This document shows, in pieces, positions 17,534-23,201 of a DNA stretch of 37,506 nt (its first letter is position 1; every line of letters begins with the position of its first letter). The stretch is from JAUVIB01 sp964424545 (lineage in GTDB: Bacteria > Calditrichota > Calditrichia > Calditrichales > Calditrichaceae). The DNA lies in contig CAYRJN010000009.1 in NCBI GenBank assembly GCA_964424545.1, positions 1 through 37,506 on the forward strand. Reading direction: 5' to 3'. The notes below the pieces were generated by a model. That model was given only the letters and a program-made list of their open reading frames with translations, did not search any database and had not been told where the DNA came from. The translations under genes and the position numbers were made by a program.

Positions 17534-18093
17534 TCTTCTGCGCCGTTAATTTTCAACATTAAAACTGTTTGCCCACCGTGGGCATAATGACAATCGAGAC
17601 ACGTTTTTTCAAGCATCTTTTTATGCGCGGTATTTTTAATAACATCTTTTGTATTATGGCAATAACCGCATATTTTATCTTTAGGCAATATCAACAAATT
17701 TTCATTTTGAGATTTATGCGGCAGATGACAAGCCATACAGAATCCGGCAGCCACAGGGCCATGCACTGCCGGCGTTGCGGTTGTGTAATCTATATGACAC
17801 ATTTTACATAAATCCGCGCCTTTTTTCTTAAGCCTAAATCCCTTCTGCTGGATATGACATTTATGGCATTTTTTATCTTGATAATCCGGATGGAAAGAGA
17901 GAATTTTCGGTTGATTTTGTATTGCTTTTGCTTTTTTGTCGATCACTAAGTCGGCTTTTTGCAAGGCAATGGAATCTGCAGAAATCTCCATGTTGTCATT
18001 TTCGGGCGGTACGCCGTCAAAAAATATAGCAAGATGTTTTCTACTGCAATTCACAAGGATAAACAAAGACAACAAAAAAACATGGAACCTCAA
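17530..18093 (-). CDS. Pentahaem c-type cytochrome, possible lipoprotein
   Basis: A 187-residue protein with five CXXCH sites (CHKCH, CKMCH, CMACH, CGYCH, CLDCH), all in the C-terminal 115 residues and arranged as doubled-CXXCH units with H-G-P-V-A and CHxPH ligands. The N-terminus is a hydrophobic stretch ending LFILVNC, a lipobox with an unusual Asn before the Cys, so lipid anchoring is likely but not certain. Residues 20-70 are a haem-free spacer. The start is a TTG with GGGAG 9 nt upstream; the only nearby ATG is out of frame. Translationally coupled to the beta-barrel. It could be the surface- or periplasm-facing partner of the conduit. Confidence 0.85.
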   Translation of the reverse strand: MRFHVFLLSLFILVNCSRKHLAIFFDGVPPENDNMEISADSIALQKADLVIDKKAKAIQNQPKILSFHPDYQDKKCHKCHIQQKGFRLKKKGADLCKMCHIDYTTATPAVHGPVAAGFCMACHLPHKSQNENLLILPKDKICGYCHNTKDVIKNTAHKKMLEKTCLDCHYAHGGQTVLMLKINGAEE

Positions 18094-18102
18094 ATAAAAA
18101 TT

Positions 18103-18107
18103 CTCCC
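18103..18107 (-). promoter_or_regulatory. Ribosome binding site supporting a TTG start
   Basis: GGGAG on the minus strand lies 9 nt before the TTG at 18093 and marks the start of the pentahaem cytochrome. No in-frame ATG exists near the start of the signal sequence. Confidence 0.6.
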
Positions 18108-18263
18108 GTTCGTTTTTTCGATACGATTACAACAAAATAATATGTTTTCAGCTCACCACATTAAAAATTTGATTTGCAAAATTATCTTTTGTTATTCTAT
18201 TGTAATTCACTTTCTTGTTTTTTTTCGGCTTAGCGCAAACAGCGCGCACATCTCAAAGCATAA

Positions 18264-18402
18264 CCTAAATTGAGCGATTCTTTTGTTGTCTTTGCGAGGA
18301 GCGTAAGCGACGTGGCGATCCCATGAAGATTGCCACGAACCCGCTGGGTTCTCACAATGACAATACCAACAATACTTTAACGGATAAATCGCTCAATTTA
18401 GG
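18264..18402. repeat. MITE-like palindromic intergenic element with 16-bp terminal inverted repeats
   Basis: Perfect 16-bp inverted ends, CCTAAATTGAGCGATT at 18264-18279 and its reverse complement at 18387-18402, bound a 139-bp element. Inside is an imperfect palindrome containing TTTGCGAGGAGCGTAAGCG and a GTGGCGATC/GATTGCCAC hairpin (one mismatch). This interior resembles the dispersed TTGCGAGGAGCGxAGCGACG-type repeats found between genes in many bacterial genomes. It encodes no protein. A decayed relative lies near 26708-26766. On transcription it would form a strong hairpin and might attenuate or process the mRNA between the two halves of the cytochrome locus. Confidence 0.75.
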
Positions 18403-18456
18403 CATAATATAAATTATCCAAGGCCGTCAATCTGCGGTTTATCGGGAACAAAAAAA

Positions 18457-19560
18457 TTATTTTCTCCCTAAATAGAGCGAATTTAGATGTTGTCCCAATT
18501 GCTTTTTATTTTCAGGTTCAACAAATCCATATACGGATACTTTACCGGAACCGTATTGATTTATAACAAAAATCAGATACTTTAATTTAAATCCATCGAT
18601 AAGATACTTTTTAAAATAATCCAGATTCTCATAATCAATATCCACCGTCGCAGGCAGCGACATATACCCTTTGGCCGGTAAACCGCCGCCGAAATACATG
18701 AGTATTTTTCCGGTATTATTAAATATTTGCACATTTTCGAAAGCCGCATCCACCACAAAAACATTACCATCTCTATCCAGCGCTATGCCTTTAGGACGAA
18801 CAAAATGACCGGCTCGTTTGCCAAAGGAACCGATTGATCTAATATATTTTCCGTCGAGATCATAAACCTTAACGCGCGTATCTCCGGTATCCGTTACATA
18901 TATTTCATCGCCGTATAGCGCAATATTGGTGGGTGAATAGAGATAATCTTCTGAATTATTATCCGTTTCCGGAAAAGTTTTTATTACTTTCAGCGTTTTT
19001 TGGTCGCGCACTTCAATGCGGTGCTGCCCCAAATCGCAAACCCATACTCGTCCTTTGTATAGGGCAATATCCGTGGGTTTATAGTTTTTACCGCTGTTGA
19101 CGGCTCCCATATATTTTAAATCTTTATCAAAAACTACTATCTGCCGGCGACCGGCGTCAACGACATAAAGGCGGTCAAGAGAATCCAAAGCGCAATTTAA
19201 CGGTTTCTTGAATTTTCCCAAACCTCCGGGCGCAAAATACCGAAATGTTTTATTACTCAGGTCAACAATTTCTAATCCGGGAAGCATGGAATCGGAGATA
19301 TAAATTTTATTTTTATGCACCGTAATGCCATAAGGTTTATCAATGGGATTTTCGGGTTCTTTACCAACCACATATTCTATAAAACCCGAACGCTTGCCCA
19401 CAATTTCGGCAGAGCTACTGAAACTATACAAAAACTGCACTCTCGGCTGAGCCGGAGGCGATGGAAATATGGGCGGCTCCCAATTATTCTTTTCTTTTTT
19501 AAACAGTCCTTTACAGCTCACAAAAAATAAAAACGCTAAAAGCAAATATATAAATTTCAC
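18457..19560 (-). CDS. NHL-repeat six-bladed beta-propeller lipoprotein
   Basis: A 367-residue protein with a clear lipoprotein signal (LFFVSC, Cys near residue 16). A Pro-rich PPIFPSPPAQPRVQF segment precedes a chain of NHL blades with the typical P-x-G-I-A, I-Y-V-x-D and R-x-x-V-F/Y pattern (for example PKGIALDRDGNVFVVDA). NHL propellers are usually protein- or ligand-binding scaffolds. The start is GTG with AAGG 5 nt upstream. It follows the tetrahaem gene by 39 nt on the same strand and has a paralogue at the other end of the gene set (21944-22959), so both probably serve assembly, anchoring or maturation of the cytochromes; that role is inferred from context. Confidence 0.85.
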   Translation of the reverse strand: MKFIYLLLAFLFFVSCKGLFKKEKNNWEPPIFPSPPAQPRVQFLYSFSSSAEIVGKRSGFIEYVVGKEPENPIDKPYGITVHKNKIYISDSMLPGLEIVDLSNKTFRYFAPGGLGKFKKPLNCALDSLDRLYVVDAGRRQIVVFDKDLKYMGAVNSGKNYKPTDIALYKGRVWVCDLGQHRIEVRDQKTLKVIKTFPETDNNSEDYLYSPTNIALYGDEIYVTDTGDTRVKVYDLDGKYIRSIGSFGKRAGHFVRPKGIALDRDGNVFVVDAAFENVQIFNNTGKILMYFGGGLPAKGYMSLPATVDIDYENLDYFKKYLIDGFKLKYLIFVINQYGSGKVSVYGFVEPENKKQLGQHLNSLYLGRK

Positions 19561-19599
19561 AATAACCTTCCCGGATTAGATCGGATTCATTTTTAAACA

Positions 19600-20220
19600 C
19601 TATTTATCATGACATGTCAAACAAAGTCCGCTTGCGCTGTTTGAAATACGCAATAAGCTCGGCAATCCTTCTCCGTTATGAACATCATGACAAGACGCGC
19701 ACTGCATCTGATTATCAATGAGCAAATCATTGGTAATGGTACCGCCAAGCGCTGTAGTCGTGGTCGTCGGATCATGTAATCCTCCGTCTGCGGCGGCAAG
19801 AGCGGCATCGTATACAAATGAGATGGGATGATCGTCATTTAAATCCGTTCCAATTAACGCTGAACCGGAAATGATATGCGTACCTCCCGTTTGTCCGCCA
19901 AAATTATCCACGGCAACGGTACCGTCGTGGCAGCTAAGACAAAGCTTGGACGATGCCCCGGGCTGACCGGTTGTTGCGTTCATCGTGGCGCTGGTGTACA
20001 CCGTAAAGGTAGCCGTAGTCGTTTCATGATTCCACAACGGCGCATTGACCACCGTTGAATCGGCGTTATGCGGCGTATGACACACAATACAAATTTCCCC
20101 TGTTGTATTCCAAGTGTCATTTGAAAAATCATGCGCCGAACCAACAATGGTTTGCGCTGTCCCCCAAGATACAATGAGTCCTGTACACATAACCGCCAGT
20201 ACATATTTGAAGCTCTTCAT
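19600..20220 (-). CDS. Tetrahaem OmcE-like cytochrome, candidate extracellular nanowire subunit
   Basis: A 206-residue exported protein (signal peptide 1-22, GTA-QT) with exactly four CXXCH sites: CIVCH, CLSCH, CASCH and CLTCH. The order GSAHDFS, CHTPHNA, PLWNHE, LCLSCHDGT, DDHPISF, SCHDVHN, LCLTCH, with the protein stopping two residues after the last haem site, matches what I know of OmcE-type tetrahaem cytochromes that polymerise into extracellular filaments. At least seven further His residues are available as axial ligands, one of which could ligate a haem in a neighbouring subunit. Long Gly/Thr/Ala-rich loops fit a secreted protein. It has the strongest ribosome site of the locus (AGGAGG). 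Filament formation is inferred. Confidence 0.82.
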   Translation of the reverse strand: MKSFKYVLAVMCTGLIVSWGTAQTIVGSAHDFSNDTWNTTGEICIVCHTPHNADSTVVNAPLWNHETTTATFTVYTSATMNATTGQPGASSKLCLSCHDGTVAVDNFGGQTGGTHIISGSALIGTDLNDDHPISFVYDAALAAADGGLHDPTTTTTALGGTITNDLLIDNQMQCASCHDVHNGEGLPSLLRISNSASGLCLTCHDK

Positions 20221-20256
20221 AAAACCTCCTGTTAATTTAGTGAATGGTTGGTAAAT

Positions 20257-21936
20257 TTAATTATAACTTCTTCCTCTGTGATTTCTTCCATGACAAGTCA
20301 GCCAGCATTCACCGGCAAAATCTCCGTTATCGATAAATTCTAACTGCCCGCCTGGCCTTGCGCCGCTTACAACCGCCGTATTAAAATTGATTAAATGAGA
20401 ATTATTGGTGGAATTCCCTTGCCCTGAACTGATACCATGCGCATCGTGACAAACGCTACACGGTGTATTTTCTTCGACAATATGCTTATTATGCACACGG
20501 TCTCCGTATCCGGTGCTTGTATTATTAATTATCGAATTACGATCATGACATTGGTAGCACAATTCATAAGCAGCATAGGATTCCGTGGTATTATCGGCCG
20601 TTTCATAATTGTATTTTAGTAAATGAAAATAAATTGAACCGTGCGGTCCCTCCGCGGCGCCTGCTCCGCTGCTTGCATGGCAATCCGTACAATAAATAAT
20701 ACTCGATTCCGTATAAGGCGGTAATAAACTCGGAACGTCCGGATTTGTACCGGCGGCCTCAACCGGATGAAAAGAAGGATTAGATGGATCAAATTCGAGA
20801 CGTACATTAGTTTGGACAATTTGTCTCGGAATATTCGTACCCGGTTTATCGGGGCTATCGGCATGACATTTATAACATAATTCATACTCATATTGAATTT
20901 CCGCGACGGCATTGCCATCGCTGTCGACGCCGGGAACGCCTTGAATTTGCCCGTTTGCAAAAGGAGCCGCCGCCGTATTGCCGTTGGCATAATGCGGATT
21001 ATGACAATCAACGCATTCCACATGTCTAACTTGTACGGGAAGATTTTCAACAGGATCATGCACATTGGTAGTCGCTGAAAAATTATGTTTCCACGTTTTA
21101 TTGAAATCGGCGTTTATGTCGGCCGCAGCAACGCTGCCATTATGGCAATAAAGACAATTATCTTCTTCTCTGAAATAATTTAGGATACGAAGATGTCCTG
21201 ATGCCGTATGCGGACGATGACAATTCTCGCAGGCGTTTTCATTTACCGTTGTATAAGGCGTATGCGGCCAAGGATCCCTCCCTGTTCCGTCCCACGTTGC
21301 AATTGATGTATTATGCTCGGAATTAGTCCAACCGTTTTTTTGATGACATTCCATACAAAGCGTTGAATATTGATTTGTTTCCGTTAGAAAATTACCGACT
21401 AAATCTTTATGAGGATTATGACAAGCCGTACATTGTAAACGTTCGTTTTCAAGCTTTACAGGGCTAGTTAAACCGGCCGGGTCCGTCAACTCTTCGTTAC
21501 TCGCTGCAAGGGATGCATCATAAAGTATGGATACGGGATGATCATCCGATAGGTCCGTACCGAGATTGCTACCTCCCAAAGGCACTACCGTAACGCCGCT
21601 TTCAAATTGAATGTCATCCGTTCGGCTGATAGCGCTTCCGAGCGCAATTGTTCCGTCGTGACACGAAAGACATAATACGGCAGAACCGTCAGGCTGCCCC
21701 GGAGAAGAGTGAATGGTAGAACTGCTATACGGCGTATAAGTCATTCCAGGGTCTTCCCTATTCCATAACGGTTTTCGAGGGCTACTGTTATGAGGCATAT
21801 GACAAAAAACACAAATCTCCGCCTCGTTGGTGGCTTTTATCGCAGCACTACTCGTAACTGACAAATTGTGCGCGGTATTCACAATTGATTGTCCCACCGC
21901 AATACCAGTAAAGCATAACATTGGCAATATGCGCAT
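20257..21936 (-). CDS. Twelve-haem cytochrome with N-terminal OmcE-like domain
   Basis: A 559-residue exported cytochrome with 11 CXXCH sites plus a C-terminal CWLTCH (CX3CH). Residues about 15-205 repeat the layout of the neighbouring tetrahaem protein (TAHNLS, CHMPHNS, PLWNRED, LCLSCHDGTIA, DDHPVSILYD, ACHNPH, LCMECHQ). Residues about 210-559 add eight more haem sites. This looks like a gene fusion of a filament-type domain to a longer multihaem module. The ATG at 21936 has no ribosome site nearby. A GGGAG at 21963-21959 is 7 nt from an in-frame ATT at 21951, which would give MFKTFMRILPMLCFTG..., a better signal peptide, so a rare ATT start is possible. Confidence 0.82.
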   Translation of the reverse strand: MRILPMLCFTGIAVGQSIVNTAHNLSVTSSAAIKATNEAEICVFCHMPHNSSPRKPLWNREDPGMTYTPYSSSTIHSSPGQPDGSAVLCLSCHDGTIALGSAISRTDDIQFESGVTVVPLGGSNLGTDLSDDHPVSILYDASLAASNEELTDPAGLTSPVKLENERLQCTACHNPHKDLVGNFLTETNQYSTLCMECHQKNGWTNSEHNTSIATWDGTGRDPWPHTPYTTVNENACENCHRPHTASGHLRILNYFREEDNCLYCHNGSVAAADINADFNKTWKHNFSATTNVHDPVENLPVQVRHVECVDCHNPHYANGNTAAAPFANGQIQGVPGVDSDGNAVAEIQYEYELCYKCHADSPDKPGTNIPRQIVQTNVRLEFDPSNPSFHPVEAAGTNPDVPSLLPPYTESSIIYCTDCHASSGAGAAEGPHGSIYFHLLKYNYETADNTTESYAAYELCYQCHDRNSIINNTSTGYGDRVHNKHIVEENTPCSVCHDAHGISSGQGNSTNNSHLINFNTAVVSGARPGGQLEFIDNGDFAGECWLTCHGRNHRGRSYN

Positions 21937-21943
21937 AAACGTT

Positions 21944-22528
21944 TTAAAAATCGGCTTTCTCCCGTGTAATTAACTGAAAAACCTGTACTCTTGAATTATA
22001 TGAATCTGCAATAAAAATCGTATTATTTTTATCTATAAATATGCCCTCCGGCACCCATAATTCACCCTTATTATGGCCTGGAGAGCCAAAATAAGTTAAT
22101 AAATTGCCCTGCACGTCAAATACTTGAACCGTATGAAACAGAGCGTCAACGACGTAGATATTACCGTAAGAATCCGTAGCAATACCTTTCGGCCGCCCAA
22201 AATAACCCGAAGCATCGCCAGCCTGACCGAAAACGCTTTTAAATAGGCCGTCCGGGGTAAAAATTTGTATTCTGAAATTCATTGAATCTACAATATAGAC
22301 GAAGCCTTCTTCATTTATGCAAATAAATGTAGGAAAATTAAAATCCCCCGCTTCAACTCCTCTCTTACCGATATGTTTAATCACTTTGCCTTTGCTGTCC
22401 AACACGGTGATACGATGTAAACCCGTTTCAACAACCCAAATCGTCGAGGTCTTTGGATTATAGGCAATTCCTGTAGGCCTATTTAAGAGCAGACTGTCAT
22501 TAAACGGAACAGTTTGCTTTTTATCCAA
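21944..22528 (-). CDS. NHL propeller, C-terminal part (split by a frameshift)
   Basis: A 194-residue frame carrying four clear NHL blades (RPTGIAYNP, NFPTFICINEEGFVYIVD, RPKGIATDSYGNIYVVDA, VPEGIFIDKNNTIFIADS). It has no signal peptide and its first Met is inside a blade, so it is not a natural start. Adding one A (or losing two) in the A11 run at 22553-22543 joins it to the preceding frame as ...FTDSQKKKIYCLDLDKKQTV..., giving a normal propeller strand and a 338-residue exported protein, close to the 367 residues of the paralogue at 18457-19560. Its end overlaps the possible start of the 12-haem gene. It is either a sequencing error, a slippage site or a real inactivation. Confidence 0.75.
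   Translation of the reverse strand: MDKKQTVPFNDSLLLNRPTGIAYNPKTSTIWVVETGLHRITVLDSKGKVIKHIGKRGVEAGDFNFPTFICINEEGFVYIVDSMNFRIQIFTPDGLFKSVFGQAGDASGYFGRPKGIATDSYGNIYVVDALFHTVQVFDVQGNLLTYFGSPGHNKGELWVPEGIFIDKNNTIFIADSYNSRVQVFQLITREKADF
21959..21963 (-). promoter_or_regulatory. Ribosome binding site pointing to a possible ATT start
   Basis: GGGAG on the minus strand, inside the end of the NHL gene. It is 7 nt from an in-frame ATT (21951) but 22 nt from the ATG at 21936. It therefore favours initiation at ATT for the 12-haem cytochrome, unless the gene is translated by re-initiation. Confidence 0.4.
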
Positions 22529-22959
22529 ATCAAGACAATAGATTTTTTTTTTTGTGAATCGGTAAACAGAAGTTTATTTCTTTCAAAATAAGCGGCGGAA
22601 ATGAGAGAAGGAAATTTACCCGCATCAATCACTTTTTTAATACTGTATCCTTTTTTTGTTTCCGCTATATTTATAATGCCTCCGTTTTCCTGATCAAAAA
22701 TCAAAATATTTTGTAAATCTTTAACATAAACGGAAAACGGCTTGGATAATCTAATTTCAACCGATCCGAAAATTATATCTTTAAGCGATTCAAATAGTGA
22801 TTTATCCGGCGCATTTATCGTGGAAGATGAAATTTCATTTATCCATATAATTTTTTTACCATTATTTACTTTTTGGGTATTGGGCTTGGCCTGCAAATAG
22901 GCAAAATAGAAGACTAATGCCATTAAAAAAGATATATATTGTTTTACTTGATTATTCAT
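22483..22959 (-). CDS. NHL propeller, N-terminal part (split by a frameshift)
   Basis: A 158-residue frame with a hydrophobic signal sequence (about 8-24) and no lipobox, then propeller-like strands (PFSVYVKDLQNILIFDQE, AAYFERNKLLFTD). After the A11 run at 22553-22543 it continues with about 20 out-of-frame residues (SIVLIWIKSKLF...) and stops at 22483. The other half is at 21944-22528. It is the first gene of the cytochrome set on the minus strand, preceded by an AT-rich divergent spacer. I see no good ribosome site before its ATG. Confidence 0.72.
   Translation of the reverse strand: MNNQVKQYISFLMALVFYFAYLQAKPNTQKVNNGKKIIWINEISSSTINAPDKSLFESLKDIIFGSVEIRLSKPFSVYVKDLQNILIFDQENGGIINIAETKKGYSIKKVIDAGKFPSLISAAYFERNKLLFTDSQKKKSIVLIWIKSKLFRLMTVCS
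22543..22553 (-). repeat. A11 homopolymer (sense strand) at the frameshift
   Basis: Eleven T on the plus strand, read as A11 in the NHL gene. A run of 12 or 9 would restore one open frame. Runs of this length slip during replication and transcription and are also a common site of sequencing error. Confidence 0.85.
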
Positions 22960-23201
22960 AATACAGCTATATAGAGTTATATTTCACAATAGAATTGTAT
23001 AGAAATATAACACTTATTATAGATAAATGCCACATATTTTTAATTTTTTATTATAAATTTCACAATATTCATCGACTTATGTTTATTAAAATGATATTTT
23101 AATCTAATTTTAATCTTTCGGTATTAATTTAATGACGTAGCGAGCCAATTGTTATTCTATAATTTGAACCGCTTTACTCAAAAGTGATTATGGAGAATAT
23201 T
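22960..23201. promoter_or_regulatory. Divergent promoter region with three copies of a TTTCACAATA motif
   Basis: This 242-bp AT-rich spacer lies between the cytochrome locus (leftward) and the DUF5916 gene (rightward) and must hold both promoters. ATTTCACAATA occurs at 22981-22991 and 23057-23067. The 12-mer TTTCACAATATT at 23058-23069 recurs exactly, inverted, at 23196-23207, where it overlaps the GTG start and the ribosome site spacer of the DUF5916 gene. The arrangement would suit a regulator-binding site, although base composition makes AT-rich matches easier. No -35/-10 elements could be assigned. Confidence 0.4.

Larger units (their letters stand above)
18094..18456. other. Intergenic region splitting the cytochrome locus
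   Basis: These 363 bp separate the NHL lipoprotein gene from the pentahaem gene. They hold the ribosome site of the pentahaem gene, an AT-rich stretch (about 18120-18250) that is the best place for a promoter for the conduit genes, and the 139-bp palindromic element at 18264-18402. I found no ORF. I could not identify a -35/-10 pair with confidence. Confidence 0.6.

Noticed and set aside
14252..21936. Regularly spaced repeated motifs that might suggest a CRISPR or tandem DNA repeat
   Set aside because: The periodicity comes from CXXCH codons in the cytochromes; spacing and flanks vary and there is no conserved repeat-spacer structure.
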